Notes: generated by a model not told the origin, from the letters alone. A stretch of DNA of 64,000 nucleotides from Formosa sp030427735 (GCF_051200825.1 NZ_CP195158.1:2170001-2234000), one strand, 5' to 3'. Numbered from the stretch's first letter, positions 1-9,146 are shown. Made by a program: numbers and translations.

Positions 1-516
1 GAAGGGCCTTGGCATAAAGTAGATCGTATTTGGAATATCGATATTCACAATCACAACAATCGACGCATTCACGAACGCACGGTCGATCGTGAAATTGCGG
101 GTCACGAATTTTTTAGTCCCGATGGACAAACCGTTTGGTTCGATTTGCAAATTCCTCGAGGCGAAACCTTTTACTTGACTGGCAAACACTTAGAAACCAA
201 TCAAGAAACTCGCTACGCGCTTAAACGAAACGAATGGTCCATACATTATAATATTGCCCCAGATATGAAATCGTTTGCGGGCGATGGCGGCGATGAAAGT
301 CAGGTAGCGCATGCTAAAGACGGTATGTGGCTCTATCATTTCACGCCTAAAAATGATTCGCTTGTTTCCGAAAAATTAGTCAATATGAAACACCATAATT
401 ACGATCTGGAACCGAATGTTCATTTTACACCAGATGGGAAATGGATTGTTTTTAGAGCTAATTTTGAAGGCGACACCCAAATTTATGCAGTTGAACTAAA
501 AAAATCTGAAATTTAA
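1..516 (+). CDS. Oligogalacturonate lyase (PL22), C-terminal part, cut by window edge
   Basis: The reading frame is open from base 1, so the gene starts upstream and only about 171 C-terminal residues are visible. The fragment contains GPWHKVDRIW, GHEFFSPDG, GGDESQVAHAKDG and HFTPDGKWIVFRANF, which match the C-terminal blades of the beta-propeller PL22 oligogalacturonate lyases. These enzymes cleave short unsaturated oligogalacturonides by beta-elimination, late in pectin breakdown. An ATG at 145 exists, but conserved sequence continues before it, so it is internal. Only 2 bp separate its stop from the next ORF, so it shares an operon with the rhamnosidase and GH105 genes downstream. The family call is strong; the N-terminus and localisation cannot be seen. 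Confidence 0.85.
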   Translation, partial: EGPWHKVDRIWNIDIHNHNNRRIHERTVDREIAGHEFFSPDGQTVWFDLQIPRGETFYLTGKHLETNQETRYALKRNEWSIHYNIAPDMKSFAGDGGDESQVAHAKDGMWLYHFTPKNDSLVSEKLVNMKHHNYDLEPNVHFTPDGKWIVFRANFEGDTQIYAVELKKSEI

Positions 517-518
517 TC

Positions 519-3257
519 ATGTCAAAACAACTATATGTATTAGCCTTTTTAACCGCTATCGTCTGCACCTCGTGTCAGTTAAAAGCGCAAGACGAACTGG
601 ATAAAAAAGAAACCTGGCCCGCACAAACCAACACCACAAAACCGTGGACTCGCTGGTGGTGGATGGGCAGCGCTGTAGACAAACCAAACATTAAAAACAA
701 CCTGATTAAACTGCACAATGTTGGCATTGGCGGTGTCGAAATCGCCCCTATTTACGGCGTTAAAGGCGAAGAAAACAATTTTAGAGATTACCTATCGCCA
801 GAATGGATGGCCATGCTGGATTACACCATCCACATTGCAGACAGCTTAAACATGCAGGTCGATTTGACTTTAGGAACTGGTTGGCCCTACGGTGGCCCGC
901 AGGTTACCCCTGAATTTGCTGCTGCCAAACTCATTTCGCAAAATTATCAGGTAAAAAAAGGTAAAACCTTCAATAAAACAATTGCAGTTGAAAACCCAAA
1001 AGAAAAACAACCTGCCAAATTACTTTACGTGTTAGCATATGCCGAAAACGGCAATTATGAAGATTTAACGAGTCTGGTTAAAAACCAACAATTACAGTGG
1101 ACAGCAACAGATTCTAATTACGACATCTACGCCATTTTTGAAGGTAAAACTGGCCAGAAAGTAAAACGTGCCGCTCCGGGTGGCGATGGCTTTACTTTAG
1201 ACCATTATTCCAAAGCCGCTTTAAACGCCTATGTAAAACCATTCGATACAGCTTTGGTGGGCTTTAACGGAAAAATCAGATCTATTTTCAACGATAGCTT
1301 CGAGGTTTATGGCACCGATTTTACACCAAACTTTTTTGAAGCTTTTCAAAACTTGCGCGGATACGATTTAAAACCTTATGTGAATCTGTTGTTGAAAAAG
1401 GCCGACGATCCGCTTGCAAACCGTATAAAAAGTGATTATCGGGAAACGCTATCGGATTTATTATTACACGATTTTGACGAACCGTGGACAGCCTGGGCTA
1501 ATAGCAAAGCATTTAAATCGCGTTTGCAAGCGCATGGCTCGCCAGGAAATTTAATCGATATGTATGCCGCAGCCGATATTCCAGAGTGCGAGACCTTTGG
1601 TTCTATGCCTTACGATATTCCGGGATTCCGCAGAGAACAGGAAGACATTCGCGAGGGCGATGCCGATCCCGTGATGCTGAAATTCTCATCGTCTGCCGCA
1701 CATATTGCAGGCAAGCCCCTAACCTCTTCCGAAACCTTTACCTGGTTACGCGATCATTTTAAAGTGGCGCTATCGCAATGCAAACCAGAGGTAGAAGATT
1801 TATTTTTAAACGGAATCAACCACGTGTTTTTACACGGTACCACCTACTCGCCAGACCGCGCAGCCTGGCCAGGATGGAAATTCTACGCTTCGGTGAACTT
1901 CAATCCAAATTTAACCATTGGCGAAAGCGAGTCGGAATTATTCAACTATATCGCTAATTGTCAATCCATGTTGCAATCGGGTCAAGCCAATAACGACGTG
2001 TTGCTGTACTGGCCTATTTACGATGTTTGGGACGATTATTTAAAAGGTACCTTATTTTTTCAGTTTAAAATTCACTCTTTGGACGAGTGGTTACACGGCA
2101 CACCATTTTACAAAACCACTACCAACTTAATGCAACAAGGCTATTCGTTGGATTTTATTTCGGATAATTTTATTGCCCAAGCTAAAGTTGAAAATGGTCA
2201 TATTATCGTGCCAGGCGGACAATATAAATCTTTAGTGATTCCACACTGCGACAACATGCCATTGAAAACATTGAATAAATTAATGGAATTACAAAAACAA
2301 GGCGCTTCCATTATTTTTGAAAACAAACCGAAATCGGTGCCTGGTAATTTCAATTTAGAACAACAAAATACTGAATTACAAACCGTAGCTAAAACAATTA
2401 CACCAAGCAGTGATGTGTTTTCCGATTTAGCAAAAGCAAATATTCACCCGGAAACTTTAGTCAATACCGGACTTAAATATATAAAACGTGCTGTTGATGG
2501 CGAAACCATTTATTATCTTGTTAATCACACAGCCGAGCTGGTTAACAGCCTTATTCCGATTAACAGCAACAACAAAGATGTAATTATTTTCGATCCCTTA
2601 ACGCGACATTTCGGACAGGCTGCAACCAAAAACAGCGACAACAAAACTTTGGTTAAAGTCCAAATTGAACCGGGACAATCGCTTTTCTTAAAAACAGAAA
2701 CAAATAGCGAGATTGCCGACTGGAATTATTTTGAAACCGAAAAAGAAACCTATCCTATTTCAGGAACTTGGAAACTCGAATTTACAAAAGGTGGTCCAAA
2801 ACTACCGCAAGCCGCCGAAATTTCAGATTTAGATTCCTGGACGACTTTAGGTCCGGAATATGAAGCATTCTCGGGAACGGCAAAATACAGCATCAGCTTT
2901 AAAAATCCAGATGCCACTGTTAAACATTGGCAACTCCATTTAGGCGATGTTAGAGAAAGTGCTAAAGTCTGGCTTAATGGCAAACTTGTAGGGACGGCTT
3001 GGTCGGTACCTTACCAATTACAATTGGATAATTTAAACGCTGGTGACAATCAATTAACCATAGAAGTAACCAACCTAGCAGCCAATCGCATTAGAGCCAA
3101 AGAAATGCGTGGCGAGGAATGGAAAAATTTCTACGAAATCAATATGGTCGATAAAGACTATCAAAAATTCGATGCGACTAAATGGAATCCGATGCCTTCT
3201 GGTTTATTGAATCCTATAACATTAACACCCTTAAAACTTATAACACATGAAAAATAA
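519..3257 (+). CDS. GH106-type alpha-L-rhamnosidase, lipoprotein
   Basis: The 912-residue protein has a lipoprotein-like signal (hydrophobic stretch, Cys19 after CTS). It carries landmarks of the GH106 family: TRWWWMGSAVD (44-54), GGVEIAPIYGVKG (71-83), LGTGWPYGGP (118-127), ECETFG (356-361) and SSETFTW (403-409). GH106 enzymes remove terminal alpha-L-rhamnose from rhamnogalacturonans using acidic residues in the barrel. A C-terminal beta-sandwich with GDVRESAKVWLNG and a lectin-like look follows at about 760-900. Length is near the lower end for the family. It lies 2 bp after the PL22 gene and overlaps the GH105 gene by 11 bp, so the genes are probably co-transcribed. Liberated rhamnose would be handed to RhaM encoded downstream. 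Fine substrate specificity (RG-I or RG-II) cannot be read from sequence. Confidence 0.88.
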   Translation: MSKQLYVLAFLTAIVCTSCQLKAQDELDKKETWPAQTNTTKPWTRWWWMGSAVDKPNIKNNLIKLHNVGIGGVEIAPIYGVKGEENNFRDYLSPEWMAMLDYTIHIADSLNMQVDLTLGTGWPYGGPQVTPEFAAAKLISQNYQVKKGKTFNKTIAVENPKEKQPAKLLYVLAYAENGNYEDLTSLVKNQQLQWTATDSNYDIYAIFEGKTGQKVKRAAPGGDGFTLDHYSKAALNAYVKPFDTALVGFNGKIRSIFNDSFEVYGTDFTPNFFEAFQNLRGYDLKPYVNLLLKKADDPLANRIKSDYRETLSDLLLHDFDEPWTAWANSKAFKSRLQAHGSPGNLIDMYAAADIPECETFGSMPYDIPGFRREQEDIREGDADPVMLKFSSSAAHIAGKPLTSSETFTWLRDHFKVALSQCKPEVEDLFLNGINHVFLHGTTYSPDRAAWPGWKFYASVNFNPNLTIGESESELFNYIANCQSMLQSGQANNDVLLYWPIYDVWDDYLKGTLFFQFKIHSLDEWLHGTPFYKTTTNLMQQGYSLDFISDNFIAQAKVENGHIIVPGGQYKSLVIPHCDNMPLKTLNKLMELQKQGASIIFENKPKSVPGNFNLEQQNTELQTVAKTITPSSDVFSDLAKANIHPETLVNTGLKYIKRAVDGETIYYLVNHTAELVNSLIPINSNNKDVIIFDPLTRHFGQAATKNSDNKTLVKVQIEPGQSLFLKTETNSEIADWNYFETEKETYPISGTWKLEFTKGGPKLPQAAEISDLDSWTTLGPEYEAFSGTAKYSISFKNPDATVKHWQLHLGDVRESAKVWLNGKLVGTAWSVPYQLQLDNLNAGDNQLTIEVTNLAANRIRAKEMRGEEWKNFYEINMVDKDYQKFDATKWNPMPSGLLNPITLTPLKLITHEK

Positions 3258-4380
3258 AATCCTTTGTCTTTGCCTAACACTGGCAAGCTTTTCGTCGGTA
3301 TTTGCTCAAGACTTACCCGACCGAAAAGCCGTATTAGAAACCATGATTTTAACCAACGATTACTTTATGAAAAAGTGGCCCGATGTTGGTAAAACTATCG
3401 TCACTAATAAAGAACGCCCAAGTAACATCTGGACGCGTGGCGTGTATTACGAAGGCTTAATGGCCTTGTACGATATTTGGCCGAAAGAAGAATACTATCA
3501 ATACGCTTACGATTGGGCAGAGTTTCATAAATGGAATTTTAGATACGGCGCTGCCAACCGCAATGCTGACGATTATTGTGCAGCACAAACCTATATCGAT
3601 TTATACAATTTAACGCCTGATCCTAAAATGCTAAAAAGCACCAGAGCCTGTATGAACATGTTGTTAAATACACCACAAAACGACGATTGGTGGTGGATTG
3701 ACGCTTTACAAATGGGTATGCCTGTTTTTGCGAAAATGGGCGTATTGGAAAACGATAATCGTTATTACGAAAAAATGTACGACATGTACATGTATACCCG
3801 CGATAAACATGGCGAAAAAGGCCTTTACAACCCAAAAGATGGCTTATGGTGGCGTGATGCCGATTTCGATCCACCTTACACCGAACCAAATGGTGAAGAT
3901 TCGTATTGGAGTCGTGGTAATGGCTGGGTAATTGCAGCTTTAGCACGCGTATTAAACATTATGCCTGAAGATGCGCCACATCGCGACCAGTACATTAAAG
4001 ATTTTAAAGCAATGGCCGAAGCCTTAGTGCCAATTCAACGAAAAGATGGTTTCTGGAATGTTAGTCTGCACGACCCAAAACATTTTGGCGGTAAAGAAAC
4101 ATCTGGTACAGCCCTATTTGTTTACGCGATGGCTTACGGTGTAAACACAGGCATTTTAGATAGAAACACTTACTTACCTGTACTTTTAAAAGGTTGGAAT
4201 GCGATAGTAAAGGAATCGGTCCATAAAAACGGATTCTTAGGTTGGTTACAATCTACTGGTAAAGAACCAAAAGATGGTCAGCCCTTGTCTTACGACAAAG
4301 TTCCAGATTTTGAAGATTACGGTTTAGGTTGCTTCTTATTAGCTGGTACCGAAGTTTATAGATTGGAAGCACATGACTAA
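3247..4380 (+). CDS. GH105 unsaturated rhamnogalacturonyl/galacturonyl hydrolase
   Basis: A 377-residue protein with a cleavable signal peptide (about 1-20, ending SVFA|Q). It shows the (alpha/alpha)6-barrel signatures of the YteR/YesR family: NIWTRGVYYEGL (60-71), ADDYCAAQ (107-114), DWWWIDALQMG with the expected catalytic Asp at 152, and SRGNGWVIAALARVL near 222. These enzymes hydrate the 4,5-unsaturated uronic acid that pectate or rhamnogalacturonan lyases leave at the non-reducing end, releasing it from oligomers. The start overlaps the rhamnosidase end and its stop overlaps the next gene by 8 bp, typical of a tight operon. The signal peptide suggests a periplasmic site. Confidence 0.9.
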   Translation: MKNKILCLCLTLASFSSVFAQDLPDRKAVLETMILTNDYFMKKWPDVGKTIVTNKERPSNIWTRGVYYEGLMALYDIWPKEEYYQYAYDWAEFHKWNFRYGAANRNADDYCAAQTYIDLYNLTPDPKMLKSTRACMNMLLNTPQNDDWWWIDALQMGMPVFAKMGVLENDNRYYEKMYDMYMYTRDKHGEKGLYNPKDGLWWRDADFDPPYTEPNGEDSYWSRGNGWVIAALARVLNIMPEDAPHRDQYIKDFKAMAEALVPIQRKDGFWNVSLHDPKHFGGKETSGTALFVYAMAYGVNTGILDRNTYLPVLLKGWNAIVKESVHKNGFLGWLQSTGKEPKDGQPLSYDKVPDFEDYGLGCFLLAGTEVYRLEAHD

Positions 4381-5359
4381 TAAAATTTCACGTAAACACA
4401 TTGCGCTTCTACTTATTGTATTAGGTAGTTTATTACCTTCTGTAGTAGAAGCACAAAACCAAACAACCAGTAAAGCTAAAAATGATTTGGTTTACATCTT
4501 CTCCTATTTTAAAGGCAATGGCGAAGATGGCTTGCATTTAGCCTACAGCAAGGATGGATATACATTTAAAGCCTTAAATAACGACCAAAGTTTATTAACG
4601 CCCGAAATTGGCCCAAACAAACTGATGCGCGACCCGTGTATTATTCAAGGGCCGGACAATACTTATCACATGGTCTGGACAACAGGCTGGACGGACAAAG
4701 GTATTGGTTATGCACAGTCTAAGGATTTAATCAATTGGTCCAAACAACAGTATATCCCCGTAATGGAACACGAAGCTGAAGCTAGAAATTGTTGGGCTCC
4801 CGAAGTCACTTATGATGAAACATCTAAGCAATACATCATGTATTGGGCAACAACTATTACGGGTAAATTCCCCGAAACCCAAACCGATGCCGATAAAGGT
4901 TACAACCATCGCATGTACTATGTAAGTACCCAAGATTTTAAAACTTTCAGTGACACAAAATTACTTTACGATAGCGGTTTTAATGTTATCGACGCTACCA
5001 TTCAGAAGGAAAACAATAACTACATCATGTTTCTAAAAGATGAAACAAAAGCGCCAAAACCAGAAAAAAATCTCCGAATAGCCACTAGCAACACCATTAC
5101 CGGTCCGTATACCCAAGCCAGTAAACCTATTACCGGAAATTATTGGGCAGAAGGCCCAACAGCCATTAAAATAAACGGCAATTGGATGGTATATTTCGAC
5201 AAATATACCGAACATCAATACGGTGCGGTACGCTCTAAAAACTTAAAAGACTGGGAAGATGTTTCAGATAAAATTGTATTCCCAAAAGGCACCAGACACG
5301 GAACTATTATTGCGGTTTCCAAAGCTGTGTTCGATAATATTCAGAAGGCATTAAAGTAA
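4373..5359 (+). CDS. GH43-like glycosidase (five-bladed propeller)
   Basis: A 328-residue secreted protein (signal peptide about 1-27, VVEA|Q). It has the repeating blade pattern of clan GH-F enzymes: AYSKDGYTF, YHMVWTTGWTDKGIGYAQSKDLINW, CWAPEVTYDE and MYYVSTQDFKTF. Candidate catalytic residues by position are Asp87 (MRDP), Asp207 (IDAT) and Glu260 (AEGP). GH43-like enzymes hydrolyse alpha-L-arabinofuranosides, beta-xylosides or galactosides, and in a pectin locus arabinan or galactan side chains are plausible substrates. It overlaps the GH105 gene by 8 bp. The subfamily is not resolved by eye, and the first Asp lies further from the N-terminus than in classical GH43. Confidence 0.75.
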   Translation: MTNKISRKHIALLLIVLGSLLPSVVEAQNQTTSKAKNDLVYIFSYFKGNGEDGLHLAYSKDGYTFKALNNDQSLLTPEIGPNKLMRDPCIIQGPDNTYHMVWTTGWTDKGIGYAQSKDLINWSKQQYIPVMEHEAEARNCWAPEVTYDETSKQYIMYWATTITGKFPETQTDADKGYNHRMYYVSTQDFKTFSDTKLLYDSGFNVIDATIQKENNNYIMFLKDETKAPKPEKNLRIATSNTITGPYTQASKPITGNYWAEGPTAIKINGNWMVYFDKYTEHQYGAVRSKNLKDWEDVSDKIVFPKGTRHGTIIAVSKAVFDNIQKALK

Positions 5360-5386
5360 TTAAAAACTTATCTATAAACTAAACCA

Positions 5387-5407
5387 CTATAGACTGGAAG
5401 TCTATAG
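5387..5407. repeat. 9-bp inverted repeat with 3-nt spacer (intergenic)
   Basis: CTATAGACT and AGTCTATAG form a perfect inverted repeat around GGA, 28 bp after the GH43-like stop codon. No U-tract follows, so it is not a classical intrinsic terminator. It could be an mRNA-stabilising hairpin or an operator. The ACTGGAAGTC inside it resembles two further ACTGAAAGTC boxes at 5420-5429 and 5528-5537. Confidence 0.5.
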
Positions 5408-5450
5408 GTTTGAAAACAGACTGAAAGTCCGATTATTTGTATTTATTTTA

Positions 5451-5509
5451 GCCACAAATACACAAATAATCTTTATAAAAACTATGTCAAATATTCGTGC
5501 ATTCGTGGC
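5451..5509. repeat. Imperfect inverted repeat GCCACRAATRCACRAATA (intergenic repeat element)
   Basis: Bases 5451-5470 (GCCACAAATACACAAATAAT) and the reverse complement of 5491-5509 (GCCACGAATGCACGAATAT) are the same motif with A/G differences. They face each other across about 20 bp. Motifs of this kind recur in intergenic regions of many Flavobacteriia (recollection, not checked here). The element lies between two pectin genes and contains no ORF. Confidence 0.5.
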
Positions 5510-5578
5510 GAAAAAATATTTATAGAAACTGAAAGTCTTGCACTAAAAGTACATAGTTTCAACTAACGACTGAGACCA

Positions 5579-6316
5579 ATGAAACAACAACTTCTCATAA
5601 AAACACTAATTATAAGTCTCTATTTCTGCTGCGGAATTAACCTTTTCGCACAACAGTCTACCCCAATAGACAGTTTATATCCAGACACCACTCTAAAAAT
5701 AACATATCACAATGCCTGGACTTCTAAAGAATATCCCAGAAGGATAAAGCAATTTAAAGAACAACCGCTAAAGCCTGGTGAGATTGTGTTTTTAGGGAAT
5801 AGCATCACGCAAATGGGTAGAGATTGGAGTGAGAAATTTAACACTACAGGCATCCGGAATCGCGGTATTGCAGGCGATGTTACAGATGGTATTTTAGCGC
5901 GTTTGGACGAAATCATTTACTTTAAACCCAAAGCCGTATTTATACTTATCGGTATTAACGATTTGTTCAACCTCCATAAAAACGAAGGCATTCCTTCGGC
6001 GACATATGTGGGCAAAAATATCGTAAAAATTGCAAGAACCATAAAACGTGAATCACCCAATACGGCTGTTTATGTGCAAACGGTGTTACCCACAAAATAC
6101 AACTATTTACAAGCACATATCACCGAAGTTAACCAGCTATTAAAAGCTAATAAACAGTACTACAATCTCATTGATTTACATCAGCAATTTGTAAACGATG
6201 CGGACTTTATTAAAGATGAATTAACGAACGACGGCACTCATCTAACCCCTGAAGGATACTCGGTTTGGGTTGAAACATTATCACCAATCATTCAAAACCT
6301 GAAAGCTAATGATTAA
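5579..6316 (+). CDS. Secreted SGNH/GDSL hydrolase (probable carbohydrate esterase)
   Basis: A 245-residue protein with a signal peptide (about 1-25, NLFA|Q). All four SGNH blocks are visible: FLGNSITQMG with nucleophile Ser75, RGIAGDVTDGIL (block II Gly), LIGINDLF (block III Asn), and DGTHLTPEGY with the Asp218/His221 pair. Block I is GNS rather than GDS, a common variant in sialate- or acetylesterase-like members. In this pectin locus it would most simply remove acetyl groups from galacturonan or rhamnogalacturonan so that lyases and glycosidases can act. It is separated from the preceding gene by 219 bp, and its end overlaps the next ORF by 8 bp. The ester substrate is inferred from context only. 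Confidence 0.82.
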   Translation: MKQQLLIKTLIISLYFCCGINLFAQQSTPIDSLYPDTTLKITYHNAWTSKEYPRRIKQFKEQPLKPGEIVFLGNSITQMGRDWSEKFNTTGIRNRGIAGDVTDGILARLDEIIYFKPKAVFILIGINDLFNLHKNEGIPSATYVGKNIVKIARTIKRESPNTAVYVQTVLPTKYNYLQAHITEVNQLLKANKQYYNLIDLHQQFVNDADFIKDELTNDGTHLTPEGYSVWVETLSPIIQNLKAND

Positions 6317-7919
6317 AAGTTTAAACCTTCAAAAAACGACTGTTTATTCCTTTTGTTTTATCCTAGTCTTTTCTTTTCAGAATGTGTTACAGGCACAATT
6401 CAAAAACATTAAAAACGACCAATTCTGGAACACAACAAACGGAAAACCCATTTACAGTCAAGGTGGCGGAATTTTTACATTTCCCGACCCAAAAACCGGC
6501 GAAAACAAATATTATTGGTATGGCGTGCATTATAAGGAAGCCGAATTATACCGAGAAAACCCAGCCATAACCCAAGAGCAAAATCATTTTGTCGCGGTAA
6601 CTTGCTATAGCTCGACCGATTTGGTAAACTGGACTTTCGAAAATAATGTTCTGGAAAAACAAACCGTAGCCCAAGACGGCAAAACGGGTTGGTTGGGACG
6701 TATGGGTGTCGTGTATATTCCGGAGAAGAAGGAATATGCACTTTTTATTCAGCATAACAATAGCGTGCTAATTGCGACAGCCGATTCGCCTGTGGGCAAC
6801 TTTAAAATACATAACCGTTTGGATATGACCGATAGGATTGGTACGCCAAACACCGGCGATCAAACCGTATTTACCGATTACGACACGGGGAAATCGTATT
6901 TGGTCTATTCCTACGGACGAGGCCGAAATAAAATTTACATTTCGGAAATTGGTGTAAAAAACGGTAAAGTCGATTTACTGGATTGCAACCAAATATTTCA
7001 AGGTAAAGGACGCGAAGGCAATTGTATGTTTAAATACAACGGCAAGTATTATGTATTTGCATCGAACCTCTATGGTTGGGATTCGTCGTACGCCTACTAC
7101 CTCGTTTCCGATAACATAAAAGGGCCTTATACGCCAACGAATGAAATGTTAATAACCCCAGGTTGCATGGACGATTTTGCCCATATTACCCAAACCGGCT
7201 TTTTTGTAAACGTAAAAGGTAGCAAACAAGAAACCGTGGTGTATTGTGGCGATCGCTGGGCTAATTTTGCAGGAAATGGTTTAGGTTATAATCAATGGAT
7301 GCCCTTATCGTTTGATGGTGACACACCGATTTTTAATTCCTTAAATTCATGGGAATTAGACGAAAGCACAGGCGAATGGCAAGTAGCAAAAGACAATAAT
7401 TATGTAAAAAACCCAAGTTTTGAAGCGGATCGTCGTGTGATTCCTTCACCAGTAAAACCCATACAAGCACACATCACGGGTTGGGTGACGCAATTTTATC
7501 AAGGTCGTACAACAGTCGTTGGCGAAGCCGAGTCGCCACAGCTTAATTATTTCAACAGTCAGGGAGATAGACAAAAAGTGATTGGTGAAAAAAGTTTAAA
7601 TATTGAAGACCAAGTGCCTTTTAAACGCAAAGTCTATCAAATTATTGAAGCCACAACTTACGTTCCGATTGAAGATGGTAGCTACACCCTAACGGCTAAG
7701 GTAAAAACCAACGATAAATTTAAAGCACTCTCCATGTATGCGGAAAGTGGCGGCAATAAAAAACAAACGCTTATAAAAAATACAAACCAACACTGGCAAA
7801 CCATAAGCCTTGAAGCAGTTTCCGTTAAAAATGGTAAGGTTGAAATTGGCTTTTACGCCGACGGAGACGCGCAAGCGAGTTGTCAGGTTGACGATGTTTC
7901 CTTTATCAGAAACAACTAA
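6309..7919 (+). CDS. GH43-like glycosidase with C-terminal beta-sandwich module
   Basis: A 536-residue secreted protein (signal peptide ending VLQA|Q at about 29). Residues about 35-355 form a GH43_24/34-like propeller: SQGGGIFTFPD, KYYWYGVHY, SSTDLVNWTFENNVL, GDQTVFTDYDTGKSYLVYS and KGREGNCMFKYNGKYYVFAS. The Gly-rich SQGGGIF stands where most GH43 enzymes carry the base Asp, as in the exo-galactanase/galactosidase subfamilies (family knowledge). From about 365 a second module begins with NYVKNPSFEADRR and looks like a galactose-binding or carbohydrate-binding beta-sandwich. Galactan side chains of RG-I are a reasonable target. It overlaps the esterase gene by 8 bp and lies 47 bp before rhaM. 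Confidence 0.76.
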   Translation: MIKSLNLQKTTVYSFCFILVFSFQNVLQAQFKNIKNDQFWNTTNGKPIYSQGGGIFTFPDPKTGENKYYWYGVHYKEAELYRENPAITQEQNHFVAVTCYSSTDLVNWTFENNVLEKQTVAQDGKTGWLGRMGVVYIPEKKEYALFIQHNNSVLIATADSPVGNFKIHNRLDMTDRIGTPNTGDQTVFTDYDTGKSYLVYSYGRGRNKIYISEIGVKNGKVDLLDCNQIFQGKGREGNCMFKYNGKYYVFASNLYGWDSSYAYYLVSDNIKGPYTPTNEMLITPGCMDDFAHITQTGFFVNVKGSKQETVVYCGDRWANFAGNGLGYNQWMPLSFDGDTPIFNSLNSWELDESTGEWQVAKDNNYVKNPSFEADRRVIPSPVKPIQAHITGWVTQFYQGRTTVVGEAESPQLNYFNSQGDRQKVIGEKSLNIEDQVPFKRKVYQIIEATTYVPIEDGSYTLTAKVKTNDKFKALSMYAESGGNKKQTLIKNTNQHWQTISLEAVSVKNGKVEIGFYADGDAQASCQVDDVSFIRNN

Positions 7920-7966
7920 AAATCGTAAAACATTTTACTCATAAAAATCTCAAAAACTCTTTCATC

Positions 7967-8281
7967 ATGATTAGAAAAGCCTTTAAAATGAAATTATATC
8001 CAGATAAGATTGAAACATATAAACAACGCCACAACCCAATCTGGAACGAATTACAACTCGTATTAAAAGCCCACGGCGTACATAACTACAGCATTTTTTT
8101 AGATGAAGCCACCTGTTACACGTTTGGTTATGTAGAAATAGAATCGGAAACTCAATGGAACGCCATTGCCTCTACCGAAACTTGCAAACACTGGTGGGAA
8201 CACATGGCCGAACTCATGGAAACTAACTCTGATTTTAGTCCTGTTTCCACAGAATTGATTGAAGTGTTTCATTTGGATTAA
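7967..8281 (+). CDS. rhaM: L-rhamnose mutarotase
   Basis: A 104-residue cytoplasmic protein that reads along its whole length like E. coli RhaM: IRKAFKMKLYPD, RHNPIWNEL with the catalytic His22, VLKAHGVHNYSIFLD, VEIESETQWNAIAST, CKHWWEHM and SPVSTELIEVFHLD. RhaM interconverts the alpha and beta anomers of L-rhamnose, feeding RhaA/RhaB/RhaD. It is the last plus-strand gene of the pectin locus. Its presence ties the GH106 rhamnosidase upstream to rhamnose catabolism. The remaining rhamnose genes are not in this window. A run of nine C residues begins right after the stop codon. Confidence 0.96.
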   Translation: MIRKAFKMKLYPDKIETYKQRHNPIWNELQLVLKAHGVHNYSIFLDEATCYTFGYVEIESETQWNAIASTETCKHWWEHMAELMETNSDFSPVSTELIEVFHLD

Positions 8282-8313
8282 CCCCCCCCCTTTAAACATC
8301 AAATCGTTTCGCT

Positions 8314-8336
8314 AAACAAAAATCACTTTTTTGTTT
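8314..8336. terminator. Weak A/T-only hairpin between convergent genes
   Basis: AAACAAAAA (8314-8322) pairs with TTTTTGTTT (8328-8336) across a 5-nt loop, in the 81-bp gap between rhaM (plus) and the SGNH gene (minus), followed by further T residues. Location suggests a bidirectional terminator, but the stem has a single G-C pair and would be weak. Confidence 0.3.
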
Positions 8337-8362
8337 TTAAAATAGTATAACAACCGACTACA

Positions 8363-9136
8363 TTATTTGATAAAAGGTAAATTAGGTTTCATTTGCTCTA
8401 TCCAAACTCTAGCCATAAGTTCATGACCTGCAGGCATAGGATGAATACCATCCCAAATCCAATAGTCTGGTTTAGCACGTAAACAAGCTGCATCAAAATG
8501 CTTCTGAAACGCTATGTGGACAGCATTAAATTCATTCGCTAATTGCTTCACCAACTGTTGGACTTGTTTAGTATAGTTATGCCATAAATCAGATTGCTTA
8601 GTAACATGGCCAACATCTAAAATAAAAGGTTCGCAAAGTACTATTTTAGCATCAGGTAAAGCGTTTTTGGTACGTGTTAATAGCGCTCTATAATCAGTTT
8701 CCATTTGTTCTATCGGCAAATTTCCTTGAGGTATAGCCGCTAGAATATCGTTTACACCGATTAGAATATTCACAATATCTGGTTTTAAATCTATAGTATC
8801 GTCCTGCCAACGTGTGTTTAAATCGTTAATGGTATTTCCACTAACACCTCTATTGTAAAACATCAATTCCTGCTCGGGATAGTCGCACCATAATCTACTT
8901 GAAATTAAGTACGCAAAACCATGCCCCATAACATGGTTCCAATCTAAATGTCTAGTTCTATTACCATCGGTTATAGAATCGCCTTGAAATAGTATTGTTA
9001 ACCCTGATGAATCCTTTTCTGGAAATCGATTAACAGCTTCCGTAAAACTGTGCGATAAAACGGGATGCGTCGCTAAGCCAGCTGCACTTAACATGCCAAT
9101 ATGTTTAACAAATTGTCGTCTTGTTTGTTTCTTCAT
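8363..9136 (-). CDS. SGNH/GDSL hydrolase with Tat-type signal
   Basis: A 257-residue protein whose N-terminus TRRQFVKHIGMLSAAGLA fits a twin-arginine signal. SGNH blocks are complete: LFQGDSITDGNR with Ser54, RGVSGNTINDL, LIGVNDILA, and DGIHPMPAGH with Asp229/His232. This type of lipase-like acylhydrolase is frequent in polysaccharide utilisation loci and probably removes acetyl esters from pectin. It is the last gene of a minus-strand group with the GH43-like gene (10 bp apart) and converges on rhaM. Tat export is inferred from the RR motif. Exact substrate unknown. Confidence 0.83.
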   Translation of the reverse strand: MKKQTRRQFVKHIGMLSAAGLATHPVLSHSFTEAVNRFPEKDSSGLTILFQGDSITDGNRTRHLDWNHVMGHGFAYLISSRLWCDYPEQELMFYNRGVSGNTINDLNTRWQDDTIDLKPDIVNILIGVNDILAAIPQGNLPIEQMETDYRALLTRTKNALPDAKIVLCEPFILDVGHVTKQSDLWHNYTKQVQQLVKQLANEFNAVHIAFQKHFDAACLRAKPDYWIWDGIHPMPAGHELMARVWIEQMKPNLPFIK

Positions 9137-9146
9137 AATTAATATA

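Noticed and set aside
8282..8290. C9 homopolymer right after the rhaM stop codon as a phase-variation tract
   Set aside because: It lies outside the coding region and away from any visible promoter, so length changes would have no obvious effect.
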